64,000 bases of DNA from Fasciola hepatica (GCA_948099385.1 CANUEZ040000117.1:4574001-4638000), one strand, 5' to 3'. Positions 25,806 to 37,920 are shown, numbered from the stretch's first letter. Program-made: numbers and translations. Notes: a model not told the origin generated them from the letters alone.

Positions 25806-28460
25806 TGGCGTACCAACAGTGTACGGTGAATTGTGGACGTTAAACAAGCAGTAAAGAGATGTCCAGGTACGGGGAAGCATATCGTCTACAGATGCTCTGG
25901 TTCGTTTAGCAGACAGCATGTCATCGGCTGTCCAGAATGGGAGGCAAGAATGAACCCAGAAAAACCGATTGATGAACCAATCAGTTGCCAACAGTTGTCT
26001 GAACCTACAGGAACTGAACCAGCCAGTCGGGTTTCAATCCAGACTGTTCACTCGGAAGACCTGTTATTGTAACGCACAGAGCTGTGGAAGCAACCGAGGC
26101 GAGCATCCAACCGATCGGGATAACTGACTGAAACCCACAGACCAAAGGACAGACGATGAATGTATCGGAAGCGTCTAGCAACGGACTAAAACATGATTGC
26201 GGACTTGTAGGTCGAACTCTGTGGACTCAAGGTCAATCGGTAAGATTGCCCCTGTGAGCGGTTACCGTCAACCGAACCAGCTGGACCAACGGAACAGAAA
26301 CAATGCGGAAAATAATCAACCTAATGGTCGCTGGCACCAGGAAAGAATGGAATCGAAAAGCCGAGGCAGCCGAAGGATCAATATTGCTATAGTGCGGTCT
26401 GTAAAACGTACAGGTGTACTTCACCCGTAACGAGTTCTTTGTTACATGATGAACAACTGTTTGATCAATGCGCTTTCGTATGAGGATCTGACTATAAATG
26501 TTATATAAACTATCTGTTGATACTTGTAAAACAAGGTTGGTCGAAAGCAGAGAGGTCTTCTTGGTAGATTTATTGATACGGATAAGAACGCCAAAGGAAC
26601 CAGTAACCGCTACAACCCAAACGGACAAGTGAGACAGTCGTTTCAGTTATAAATAGGTCCGTGAATTTATCAACTGCGTGTGATTTCAGATACAGCACCC
26701 TTTATAGTTAATCCTAACTCACTTCTTCGTGTCAATCACTTATTTATACTTGGGTGATGGCCCGTAGTAGTCGAGTGACGACCCGTCGGTGGTGATCAAG
26801 CATCTATCACCCCCGGTGACTTCGGTGGCAAGTGATAACCCGCTGTCTCCAGGCTTGGCAGCACCTGATTTGTTGGGATCTCACACCGTTTGCTCGACTG
26901 TGCATGGCGATGAAGCAAAGGTGTGGATTGTGAACTGCTGAGTGGCTTTTTCAACTGTCACAAAAAAAACGGCCCTGTCACCAGTTATGATGAGGCCCCA
27001 TTTGGTTCTCCACTTCAAACATCGCTGTCCCTGTGAGTGTGGGGTTTCTGCTCTATCTTCAGTGTAGGAATGGAATCAAAAATCCATTATCCTTGAACAG
27101 TGCTCTGGTATTCACCCCAAAAGGCAGTCGGTGTTTATCTCACAGTCATAAATCATAATATGAAGACTGGGCAAAAACAAACCTTTTTGGCCATCAAGTA
27201 ATAGAAATCTCTGACCGGAAAATCTGTGGTAAGTGATGATCCAAGCCCCACCGGTTAACTTTGGTGGTAGAGAGTACTACAACGTGAGGTACTGATTGCC
27301 AGTACGCAGTCTACCGTTTCTAGTGAAACAGCGTCATCACTATGATTTACGTAACAAACAAGTTTCGCTTGTCCAGAGCCGAGGTCAAAGTGGGAGTCAG
27401 TCTAATTATGATTGACAGAGCAGTGGATCGATTAGGTCGATCAATAAATTGAAAAAGTAAATCCTTCAAGCCATGATTGATCGTACCGCTAGAAAATCGG
27501 AAAAGACCGTCCAGAGAACCAGTCGAACCTATTGTATTTGTGCGATAATTGGTTACCGTCATCGAAAGTCCTTCATAAACACTGTTTTGCACTGATAAAC
27601 CGAGATATTTTGGAAGCAGAAATGGCTTCTTCCTCGAAATATAGTGGGACAGCTCAGACTATCATGTCACTCGGATCGCTTCTGTGACTGATCTACCGTG
27701 GTCTTATGGCAGAAGGGATGAGAATGACGTGCTTCCTTCTAGCTTGGGTTCAATAGTTTGGACTCGATTTGATGGCCGAGCTAGGCAATTTCACTACAAA
27801 CGTTTCATTGTTAGCCTAGAAGATGTCGTCAGTGCTAGAATGGTTCGGTGAAGCTTTCCGTGCCTTCTTCTGCTCGTGTAGGTCACTCGTCGTCTGTACT
27901 CGGCCAGTGGTCGATCACCTCCCGTTTACCTAGGATGAGACAAATGAATGCAGCGGCACTAGCTAGTTTCTTCGTTCACCGCTGCCTGACATGGACAAGC
28001 TATGAGCTGGATTGACCCATTCTTCGTGGATCACGCTGGTTGATCCTTCGTGCGCATCGATGAATAGACGTGGTCTAAGTTGATGTGTTTATTTATGTAT
28101 CTACTTGAGAAGTACAGCGTCGTATGTGCCCTTACTGGATCACGATTTCAGGTTTTTCTCCATACTTCAGAGCCCTCTTGTGGTCATGGGGATGCCTCTT
28201 CCACTGTACCCTTACTCAAGCATGGATGTAAAATGCATCTCAACTGTTGAACCAAGCCACAATATTGTCTCCATTAGTTTGTACTTATTTGATCAATGTT
28301 AAAATAATTCCTCGTGATCAACCACTGCGATTCCTGGAAGTATTCCTCTCTAACCTCATTATCACGAAGCAACGTCTCATAAAATCCGTGCCGTTTTGCT
28401 TTTACTGTATAGAGTACTCTGAAGATGTTGATATATTATTATTGCAACATTATCCTTTAC

Positions 28461-28535
28461 ACTGGCCAGTGGTGGTCGAATGGTTTAGTGCTTCTGATCG
28501 CCATCTCGGAGATCAGTGGTTCGAATCCCCGTCAC
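28461..28535 (+). mobile_element. tRNA-derived SINE-like element
   Basis: tggtggtcgaatggtttagt (box A-like) and ggttcgaatcccc (box B) at tRNA-like spacing, followed by unrelated tail sequence to about 28730. Confidence 0.6.
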
Positions 28536-29428
28536 TACTGACCTGTTCGGTGGTAGATAGTAATCCTCACCGTCGTCCGGCCCATTACTACACCTGGACT
28601 ATTGGGATCTTATCTGGTTCTCGACTCCAAGTCTCAGGGTCTGGTTACCGATTATCCCTAATCGAGCAGTGCGCCTTCGTAACTATGTGGTTTATCCCTT
28701 CTTCTGTATTCATGCGCAAGCCTGTGATAAAAACAGCCACCTTTAATCCTTTTCAACCCTAATCCAACAGAAACTAAGACATGTGAGAAAGTTCACGTTA
28801 AACCCTGGAAAGTGAACTCACCAAGGCCAGTGAAAGCACTGAAACTGATACCTAACCTCCAGCTGTTCTTAATATTCCTTAGATCACACGAACAGTGGAC
28901 ATGTTATCTCGTAGTACACTCAGAATATTTCCGAATACAAAAAGTACAGACCGATATTTTAGACCTCATCGACACTGATGCAAACAGTTATCCCGTATGT
29001 GTTTTGCTTGATACCCCCAACAACAGCTTCATCCATGGTAAAAGCTCCTGTTCGAAGTGAGAAATGCTGGAAGCCCTCCTCACCTTGAGCTGTTATACTG
29101 GAAGATTATTCAACCAGTCGCATAAGTAAACTTTTGCTACACTGATGTAAAAACACTGAAGATGTCAAATTTTAGACCTATGAAACCATAGTTGAGACGA
29201 GGATCAAATCCATACATTTGCTTGTTAAAAACCGGGATTAGGTGCGAGTGCAAAGTATTGATTCCGTTCTGAAGAAAGAAGTTGATACCGTGTCTCAAAA
29301 CTGAACCTTGATAGGGGGAAACAGGTGAGTGATTGAACATCTGATAACAAATGACTTCTTTTCCGTACCACAAATGCTTGAGAAAGTCCTCAATCATACC
29401 GATCTTTGTATTGATCATCAGTAGTGTA

Positions 29429-29601
29429 GTGGAAAATCCACTTGCTTTTTCACGTCGAAAAGTCAAACCCCGCGAGCCAACTGGCCATACCGCGAAGGCT
29501 CAGTTGGTAGAGCCTCTGTGGGGTAAACGGAGTGTCGCTGGTTCTATTCGGGCTCGCGGTATTTGACTTTTCGATGCGAAAATTGCACGCGGATTTTCCA
29601 C
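29429..29601 (+). mobile_element. tRNA-like sequence enclosed by inverted tail repeats
   Basis: Left arm 29429-29478 and right arm 29551-29601 are imperfect inverted copies of one tail (gtggaaaatcc...cgaaaagtcaaa...cgcgagcc). Between them is a tRNA-like body (29490-29561) with box A ggctcagttggtagagcc and a box-B-like ggttctattcgg. The ends of the body pair (ccgcga with tcgcgg), as in an acceptor stem. The box B is mutated at conserved positions, so a working tRNA is unlikely. Confidence 0.65.
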
Positions 29602-30052
29602 TTCATCAGATTCATGTTTCTCATGCCAGTAGTACATTCTATGATCACTAATTATTTGTAGAGTTTATAAGAGGTGTCATTGACATATTGCCTCATAAAT
29701 AAATGTTCTTAACGCGTTCCTCTGAAGCCCGTGTTTAGTAATGACCTGGGGTGACAATTGAGTGATAATATGGAAAAGTTTTATGAATTAGCTTTCTCAC
29801 GTTCGAGGCAAAATGTCCACTGCACCTGATTATATAAGCGAAACTTCTCATAAAGCAATGGTTACTTTGGGAGTGACACTGTTTCGTTGGGCTATTGCCC
29901 ATGTGTGCCATGTATCAGGCAGAAAGGTATCTGAAGATGCTACTTTAAGTTAGCAGTGCCAATGCCTGCATTTATGGATGGCAATGGTCTGTGTACCTTT
30001 GACGGACATCAAGGCTGTACAATCACCGAAGTAATGCTGCCAAGTAACTTAC

Positions 30053-30210
30053 TCGACCACGTGCAAATGCCATACGATTTTCCGTCTCCGGATCCCACAA
30101 AGTTCGCATTCCGGTGTCGCCACGATCGCCTTGCAAAATAACATTCACATTGGCTTCCGTTCCAGCATTCCACAAACTGCCAGTGATTACAAGTATCTGG
30201 TAACGGACAG
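30053..30210 (-). CDS. RP1: RP1-like exon 5: first half of PLAT domain 2
   Basis: Encodes the split codon 604 and residues 605-656. VRYQILVITGSLWNAGTEAN, then VNVILQGDRGDTGMRTL, match the PLAT start pattern (Y.V.V.TG...AGT.ANV...L.G..GDTG) almost residue for residue. It enters in phase 1 after ttcatggtttcag and leaves in phase 0 at CGA|GTAAGT after NRMAFARGR, the F.RG element that continues in exon 6. This second PLAT is closer to the family consensus than the first. Confidence 0.9.
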
Positions 30211-30632
30211 CTGAAACCATGAAGAAAATCGATTGAAAAATAACTGGAAGCAGTGGTTCTGGCTACTGATTTGAAGAAGACACTATGAGCATGTAAGATG
30301 GTGCCTAGAGCACACACATTTGGACCGAGTCTCCAGTGCAACATTCTGCCATGTTACGATACATTTTCTCATATAGGTCTAGAAATCTTATGTCAGATAG
30401 TCAAGCGTAATTCGTATCGTAGTTGTATCATGAATAAGAGGGGAGGGAGCATTAGGTTAACTGAAACATTAAGTCAGATTGGAAAAAGTATATGCCTAGA
30501 ACTTGGGAAACGGGGTCAAGTAGGACGGGGAACTGCGAGGATGGTGATCAAACTGAGTGAGCTGGACGCCATCAAGCTAACCGTAGGTAAGCTATCATCT
30601 ATTTCCGGGCACACAGATTTAGAGTGAACGTT

Positions 30633-31010
30633 CTAGTTTCCACTGCCTCGGGGATGGAATGCAATGCTACGCCTGACTTGGAGTGATAGTCTGTGATAGT
30701 CACGCCGAGCGTGACCTATCTCAAATACATGATGGGTTGTGGCGGATCTCGCTCGCCCCGGGTGTGATTTTTCTAACCACTTCGGAATGTGTTTAGTGAT
30801 ACGCATACTCAGTTGATTTTTTGTTCGATACCGGTGAAGTTGTAAGTTTTGTTTTAGTTGGCGAAAAGTTACATGTGATAATCTACTGCTGTCACAGGGA
30901 CACGTGATAAGAAATGACTGGACGTAGTCATGACGAGCAGAAGTTATGTCATCGACTTGGCGTCCGAGCACAGTTGATAGTTGATGCAACTTGTTGTTCC
31001 ATGTAGTCAC
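30633..31010 (-). mobile_element. Penelope-like element, GIY-YIG endonuclease fragment
   Basis: The minus-strand frame reads LSMRITKHIPKWLEKSHPGR and RSATTHHVFEIGHARRDYH, matching the R...R..EHIP.WL......S.I..H....GH pattern of the GIY-YIG part of trematode Penelope-like elements. The RT is not present next to it. The frame ends at 30633 within apparently unrelated sequence. Confidence 0.65.
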
Positions 31011-31849
31011 CGGGATACCCGGTCAATGAGAGGCCTAGTGAGCCGCATATTGCAAGTTAGTCTACTTTCCTTTATAATATACCACATATATGTTCTGTGC
31101 TTCTTATAACTTATCAGCTTGCATTGAGGGAGTTAAGTACGGCTAAACGATACTGACTGATGCAGCTGTAATGGCAACACTCGATCTAGAGCCACAGTTT
31201 ATTCAAAAACGCACCACTACCCTATTACTGTACTCATTTTCTCTCTTTTTGCGCTTTCGGACCTGAAAGTTGACCCCGTGGGTGTTTATGACTGTTGATA
31301 GTCCAGTATTCTTCCCTTTTCCTTTGATTCATGACTGTCTGTCCCTGGGACTCCCTGCTTCCAGGATGACTATGGACTTTGCCTAATGCACGCTCTGTGT
31401 TCTATCTGGGTGTGAGCTGCCAGTAAACGGTGTGTTAGATCTTGGCTCAGTGTTTGTTTATCAAATGCTAACACCGAGCCCATCTTGATTTCATTTCACA
31501 CCGATTGTCACCGCTACTATTCACCCGAATCCATGTTGTCCACCACACTATCTTTCATTGAAAATCGACACGAAGTCGAGCCTTATAGTTGCACTGAGCA
31601 CTATGACACATGCGTACCGCGAAGCCTTCATTCACTGTCACGGTTAGTGCTGAATCCTGAAAAATGTGTTTTTGTTGGTGACATTATTGCATAAAATGGT
31701 TCAGCGTGAAGTGACCACGATCAACTCACCAGTGGAAATCATGGAATCAGGTGTTTCATCTTTGCTAGAAATCATCAGCAGTGCAAATCCACCCAGCCCA
31801 CACTGAGGCTTTAACCAAGAGAGACTGACTGTGAGTCACACCCTTAGTG

Positions 31850-32900
31850 ACTCACTTCCTTATTTCTCTTCCATGTTATTCATTGTTACAACTGATGCAT
31901 CTTCGCACCACAGTTCTTCTAACCTCCCAGTTACCCTTCCCCAGTGATCTTTTACACCTCTCCAACCACCCCGTACTTCCATTCTCCAGCCATTTTGGCG
32001 GCCATCTTCTTCTTGCATAATGTGCGTCCTTTTATTACCGATTCACCCATGTTCGACCGTCACCACATGCCACACCTGCAATAATCAGACTGTTAGATTC
32101 ACTCTTACTTGTCTTCATCGATCCTTTCCTTCATATTCCCTCGTTTATCAACTTCTGCTCACAGCCATCACTTCTGGGCTTCCAAAGTTGGTTCCCTTTT
32201 GTTGTTGATCTCCCATGTGCACCCGTCAGAAACAAATTCATCGGGGTTTATCCAAGTTAATCCTGCACCATTTGACCCAACCCTACCTGTCTCGTTCAGC
32301 CACTGCTACCTCCGTTTCCCGTCTCCTCACTGCTATTTGCTCCTGCTCTGATATATATATATATCTATATCTATCTATATACACCTGTGTATATTTTTGT
32401 ATCCACATATTTTCTCCGCCTGCTTCAGTTCTTTTGCCACCATGCCACCGCTCCTCATGATATGCGTCCATTTTGTCCATAACTGTGCTTCACATTTACC
32501 GTGTCTCGATCCTTCCGCGGCATTGATGCCATCTGACTCATTCCTTACGTCTTGCATCCCAGCTCCCTATTTTCAAATTGACACCGTCCGTTTATTGCAA
32601 TAAGGCATAGTTCATGGCTACCTAGTCCCCAGCTATAAAACTCAATTTTTTTTGTTCTTCTTTTTTCCTTGTTTCTTCATCGTTTCTCGTAACGATAGTT
32701 TCTCATGTCGATTTTCAGTCCTCCTGTAAAACTCCCAAGCTCCGCTCTCCCCCACCTGGCTCAGCCAGCTGCTCCATCTGACCTTGACCCTCAAATCCAC
32801 CGGGCCCATTTTCGAATCCATCTCCGTGTTCACTTAAACTCACTAAATTACTTCTTGGTGTGCATGCATTTATCTCCCTATCATGCTCCTCCCCTCTTTA
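31850..32900. repeat. Pyrimidine-rich block of unknown origin
   Basis: About 1 kb with strong C/T bias on the plus strand (purine-rich in the RP1-like pre-mRNA), with short TA/TATC runs at 32350-32395. Short frames across it are compositional. It may be part of an unrecognised repeat. Confidence 0.4.
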
Positions 32901-32905
32901 TGTAA

Positions 32906-33185
32906 AATCAGAACATAAGACGTGAGCGAACATACGTTTTCAGAGATTTCGTTCTCAAGCTATTACAATCACATGTATATAGTAAAAATAATTGTGCAAC
33001 TGTCCCACAATCAAATCTGACTCATCGGCCGGATCGTAGGCCTTTCCTCTCTTCAAAAAACTGATAGAAACAGTTAGAACTCTTCCGATTAGATTTCTAC
33101 AATTTATGTTGCCATATAATGTGATTGTAATGGCTTGAGAATGAAATCCCCGAAAACAAATTCGCCTACATCCTGTATTCTGATT
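32906..33185. mobile_element. MITE-like foldback element, about 280 bp
   Basis: 32906-32974 and 33119-33185 are imperfect inverted repeats (aatcagaa...ttttc...gagatttcgttctcaagc and tattacaatcacat). The 144-base centre has no coding potential. I could not see a clear target-site duplication. Confidence 0.7.
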
Positions 33186-33790
33186 ACGTTAATGGACTTA
33201 TTTTGTGATTAAAAGGAATAATTGCATCTCACGATTTTTTCCTTCGATCTGGTTTCATTTGGTAACTGGAAGTCAGATGCTACTGCAGTGAAAGCGTTGT
33301 TCGTTTACGAAACAACAACGGAAGTTTGACATCCTTAATTACGAAGGAGTGGTTGAAAAATATAAATCAGCATCAGTGTGCAGTGAGAATACAGTACTGA
33401 CGCAAATAAAAACTTCATAACATCTGTGAACTGAAAAACGAACCGAACAGGGTTTATGTTATGCACCTTGTAGCAATCAGTATACTGAACTACAACTGTT
33501 ATAGATTCCACACTAATTCTCCCTTTTGCAAATTACAATTGAATGCACACCACGGGAAAGCTGTACATTTGGTTCATCCCTGTAGGGAAACTGATCAGTT
33601 AACCCGGTTCAACAGGTTATTTTTACCGTGACCACTTAGTCGCATTTCGGATTCCTACGGATAAGATGTACGTCGCTGGAAGTCGATCTCTGTGCGCGAG
33701 ATGGATGACTGCCGTTTGAAGCCAGTGATTGAAAGGCGTTGTATCATTTGGTGATGGCGTGAAATAAACTGTTGAGAATCAGCCTCCGGA

Positions 33791-33860
33791 TAGTCTGGTG
33801 GTGACGTGAGTTACGCAAAGTCATGGACGGCCCGGATTCGAGTCCTAACTGGGTCTCAAC
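33791..33860 (+). mobile_element. tRNA-derived SINE-like element
   Basis: tagtctggtggtgacgtgag (possible box A) and cggattcgagtcc (box B) at tRNA-like spacing. Confidence 0.4.
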
Positions 33861-33992
33861 AAGCAACCAACAGCTGTGAGGAGCCCTGAGGGGTTTTCAG
33901 AGACGAATGTGGTTTTACTGTAGCGCAATGAATTATACCACATACAAATTAGATCTCTCCCATGCGGGACCAACGCTCAATCAATGACTTAC

Positions 33993-34401
33993 TAGGTGCT
34001 CGATCACATTGCAATGCTGTGGTCAGGGCATCCACCGCAGATGGTTTGAACAAATAAGATCTGCCCGCGACACTCAAGTCTCGCAGATGCGTTCCCGGTG
34101 CTGCCACTTCACGAACCAAACTTCCGTCTGCTTTGGTCCGAGATAACCACTGCATACAAGGAAAATACAGTTCCGTACCCGAAGAACTCCAAATGGACCC
34201 TACCGAACCAGGAGATATTGGTTCGGTTAGTCGGGAACATCGACTCAGTTTGGGCGGTACACGTGATGGGACGATCAAGTTGGGTAGATTCGAGTTTAGG
34301 AGACGCATCGTAATCTGAGCCGGTAGCCACTCCGGAGAACTCCCCGATCCATCATGACTTAGTCGAATTTTGTAAATCTCTGTGATATTCGTCAACATGA
34401 T
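33993..34401 (-). CDS. RP1: RP1-like exon 4: second half of PLAT domain 1 and linker
   Basis: Encodes residues 468-603 and the first base of codon 604. Joined to exon 3 it reads DRFD-IMLTNITEIYKIRLSHDGSG, the conserved KIR..HD..G strand of PLAT, then SPEWLPAQITM. A proline-rich insert of about 35 residues (VPSRVPPKLSRCSRL and beyond) precedes LYFPCMQWLS and DGSLVREV, which match the closing YxFPC..WL motif of the domain. The last 40 residues form a linker. Acceptor caataacag and donor CCTA|GTAAGT are both good. This is one of the clearest exons of the gene. Confidence 0.88.
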
Positions 34402-35964
34402 CTGTTATTGATCGAATGTCGGGTGGGGCGGGATAAATTACAAACGTTGTATCAGGTCAAATTTCTGAAAGCAGCATCACGTTACAAACTTTTGGTTCGG
34501 TAATCAGACATTCTTTCGTTTTTCTCGAGGATGCGGGTTGAGCTATCATTAACTAAGCAATAATCTGATTGACAGTGATCAAAATATTGACTGATACCGG
34601 AAAAAGTGATTTATTTCTAAATCTTCTCGAATTCTTTCAATTACCATGCAGCAGCCATACAAAACTTTTGGTACGGTCACTCGCCTAACTTAGGGCCTCC
34701 AAAAACGGTACAGGGATATCAGACCCGGAAATTTATGGTACTACGTCAGCCATTTCAGCCCTACCGGTGTCTTTGAGACCATAAAATGAACAAAAATGTT
34801 TCTCCAGCAGTTTTGCTTCTCTAAGCCGGATTTTAGGAGTAAAATCTCTGCATAGATCAGCAGTCGCGGTTGTGAGAACAGAATGTCAAACAGGCAAAAC
34901 ATAAGAATTCAGAGCAGCTCTTTACTCCCGGTGGAATCCGTTTGGACTATCAATACTAACCGATCACTCCATGAAAGGCGACGACGGACGTCTAGATGTG
35001 CTTCTTTAATTAGAATACACACGTATACCAGCCGTATCTGGTAAGGCGTCTCGTGGAGTCTGCAGAATAACAATTCACAGTCGAACCGTGGAAACTAATC
35101 AGGTGTTTTGGAAGCATAACAACGTGCGGGCACGAGCTGCCTGAGCAACTGTCTACTGGTTTGAGCACTCGAGTTTTGATTCATCTTCCTTCTCCTCTTG
35201 ATTGATCTGACCTAGCCCCAGCCCACCTGTAATAAAGGACATCTAGCTTTTGTGTTCTGAAGCAAAGTGCTCATTTCTATTGTAGGTAAGCAAAGTGAAG
35301 TGGTACAGATTCCGGAACTTGAGGTATGCTAACGGAACTGGGAGTGCGTTGACACTTCACTTGACGTCTTCTCTGTCGAAAAGTGTTGTAACGCCTCTGT
35401 TAGTGTACGAGATGGCTTATTTGAGGCGGGAAAACTAATGGAACCCATAAAACCTTGTTTTCTTGCTCGCTACGTGAACAGTGGTTAAGATGCACATAAC
35501 ATTGCCAACATTTACTTTCTCAGTGTTTACTTTCAGTACATTTCCATGGTTTTCAGGTTTACACGTGGAGTTGGATTTCTTCCGGTATTGAGCTAATAGC
35601 ACCCAAATGGCTTTTTATGTAAGCCACAGCGACTTTTTAGCTCACCTTTTTTAACGTGGAACTAGTCAGTGGGCAAAAGATGCAATGGAAGGACTAAGAA
35701 GAATTGCCGGAAATGAAATGTTGCTCAAGACATGTCACTACAAGCTTATCTAAAATCATCAGTTCATATCACGCACTGTTTCTTAACTGGTTCTGATTTT
35801 TACTCTCGGTTATCAATATTTCAGGTAGTAGATAACTATACCCGTCAAACACAAGTCTGTTTTACCTTCCTTCGGTGCGTACGCATGATTATGGTTGCTT
35901 GATTTCGAGCAATCTCTGGAGGAAGACCGTTTATTAAAAGATAGTTTTGATACCACTACTACTA

Positions 35965-36039
<75 letters not shown>

Positions 36040-36133
36040 TTACTACTACTACTGCCAGTAGTAGTAGTAGTAGTTAATAATAATAATAATAATAATGAAA
36101 ACGAATCATGGCAATCAGGTTAATTTCACTCAC
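34402..36133 (-). other. Intron 3 of RP1-like gene
   Basis: The shortest intron (1.7 kb). Apart from the trinucleotide repeats at 35954-36096 I see nothing recognisable. Confidence 0.8.
35954..36096. repeat. ACT then AGT then AAT trinucleotide repeats
   Basis: About 100 bases of ACT units meet 19 bases of AGT units at 36054-36056, so the junction can fold on itself; an AAT run follows to 36096. The block begins 38 bases inside the intron from the exon 3 donor. Confidence 0.93.
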
Positions 36134-36366
36134 ATCAAATCGATCGGTGCTTCCGGGTTGAAATGGAATATCGCACTGTTTGTCACTGCGCATACCTCTA
36201 GGGGAATTTATTTTTTCCGTCAATTCCTCGTCAGATGAGCCACGAAGGGTTCGTACATAGGCAGAACGTAGAAGCACTGACTGTGCAGTCTGATATCTAC
36301 CGCAAACCGTCAAAACGATATTGCTCGAACAGGCAGTCAAGTAGGGTTCTTGAGTTTCCGGATGAG
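36134..36366 (-). CDS. RP1: RP1-like exon 3: first half of PLAT domain 1
   Basis: Encodes codon 390 (completed by CT) to residue 467. VLTVCGRYQTAQSV...AYVRTLRGSSDEEL follows the first strands of a PLAT/LH2 domain, and FQPGSTDRFD corresponds to the conserved F..G.TD.F segment. It ends in phase 0 at GAT|GTGAGT. The acceptor (cggccaaag) has a weak pyrimidine tract. The sequence between the strands (EKINSPRGMRSDKQCDI) is longer and more polar than in a typical PLAT. PLAT domains are beta-sandwiches that bind membranes or proteins. Just downstream of the donor the intron carries ACT, AGT and AAT repeats. Confidence 0.8.
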
Positions 36367-36984
36367 CTTTGGCCGAGGTAATTAGAACTTTCCACGTGAC
36401 TAAAGTGGGTTGACACAGAATAGTACAAGTGGATTATTGGAATAGCTCTTCCGGGTCTCGGGGGCATTTCGTTACACATGAAAGTTCTGGTTAGATAACT
36501 TAGAACTTTGGAAAAAATTTACTAGCTTCAGACTGATCTGGTAATAAAAAAGATATTGGGTTTTTATATGTTTCTGTAGTTAACAAAAGAAGTTTGGCCA
36601 ATTTTGAATTTCGGTTACTTGTGCCATTTATTCAATATTTAAAGAAAATTTTATCTGCTGCTCTTTTTCTACGAGGTGGTAGAATTATTTTGACCTCGAA
36701 ATTATCACCAGTATTTTTATATCCATCTCTGATTACTGGAAATCTGCCATTTGTTACGTTCACGTGGATCACGTGAAGCCGAACTGGATAGGAAATCAGA
36801 GCAAGAACAGGACCAGATACTGGGTGTCAAAGGGAAAATATCCATTCCACTTTGACTTGGGTCTCTTCGTGAGCTAGTGGTCTATCACAGTAATCAATCA
36901 TTGTTTGGGCTACTGGTTGATACCTTTCAATGTCAGTGCCATCAGGGCACTATATAGTTTAGTGTCTCTGTTCAACAAACAGTT

Positions 36985-37035
36985 ATTAGACTCACAATCG
37001 CCCCTCCTGGGTTCGAGTCCCAGTGGGGGCTTAGT
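36985..37035 (+). mobile_element. tRNA-derived fragment (box B)
   Basis: cctcctgggttcgagtcccagtgg has a perfect box B inside a 5-bp stem, the T-arm of a tRNA. No clear box A precedes it. Confidence 0.4.
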
Positions 37036-37917
37036 TGATGTGACCCACTGATAATCCCTAGCAAGAATGAAATAGTTGCTTCAGTATTTTCCATTGGTGA
37101 GCTGTGCGTTGATACTGTATGATGAATGATATTGTACACAAGTCTAGTAGTCAAGTAGCTATTTCAGATTATTAAGTATTATAATCATACAAATGTTCGA
37201 AGTTGTCAGCTCCGGCAGCATTAGAACACTGCTCTCCCTGTCGCACACAAGAGAGCCACCCAAGCACTGATGCATAATGCGCATTACCAGCTGCAAGGCC
37301 AAATAGAAAACTTGGAGCATTTCGCCTTGGAATCGCACTGGTCTCACGTCCAAATTACCGAGTTGTTAGCTATCGAACAGTTGGGTATTAATCTGACTAT
37401 CTTCTACAATATTACTCAACGAATGAATTGGACTCCGAATGCTGTGTGTGTGGGCGTGGCTAGTTACTTGATTTTCGCAGTCTTGGCTTTGCCAGATTGG
37501 GGAAGACTTCGCGAAATTTTCGTTGCGACCTCGTAGCTGAGTCAGTAGATCGCTGGTCAGACCCTTCAGCTAAGTCCATATGAACAGCATAAAATGGGAA
37601 CTTCCAAAGGAAGACATCATTATACGTGCATCGAGAGCAGTGTGGGGTGCTCGAAGAAGTGCTCCATTTAAAACGACCATTTTCTTGGTAATCAGCCAGA
37701 CAGGGGAAAGTTTTGGTATCTTGTACATTCCGCATACTCTATCATATCCTTCTCATTGCCTCGTACATAAGGTTTTATTGTTTTATCAGTTTATTAAAGA
37801 CACACTTTCAACGCACCCACAGGTGATTACCGCGGATCGTTCTCCCTGCGTCACTTGGGAGCGTTCGGAGACTTGTGGCAATAAAACCCAAATTCATACA
37901 ATCCGAAAAGTCATTTT

Positions 37918-37920
<3 letters not shown>

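Larger units (their letters stand above)
23924..30052 (-). other. Intron 5 of RP1-like gene
   Basis: A 6.1 kb intron. It contains a plus-strand Penelope-like fragment (about 24140-24960), a B-box-like site (25745-25805), a tRNA-derived element (28461-28535), a tRNA-like foldback (29429-29601) and a hammerhead-core-like motif (27801-27832). The stretches 25810-27780 and 27850-28450 hold unclassified repeat-like DNA without a recognisable frame. Confidence 0.8.
30211..33992 (-). other. Intron 4 of RP1-like gene
   Basis: A 3.8 kb intron with a Penelope-like GIY-YIG fragment (30633-31010), a pyrimidine-rich block (31850-32900), a 280-bp foldback (32906-33185) and a tRNA-derived element (33791-33860). 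31020-31840 and 33190-33780 show nothing recognisable. Confidence 0.8.

Noticed and set aside
36972..37154. 60-codon minus-strand frame with SPHWDSNPG
   Set aside because: This peptide is the usual antisense translation of a tRNA box B.
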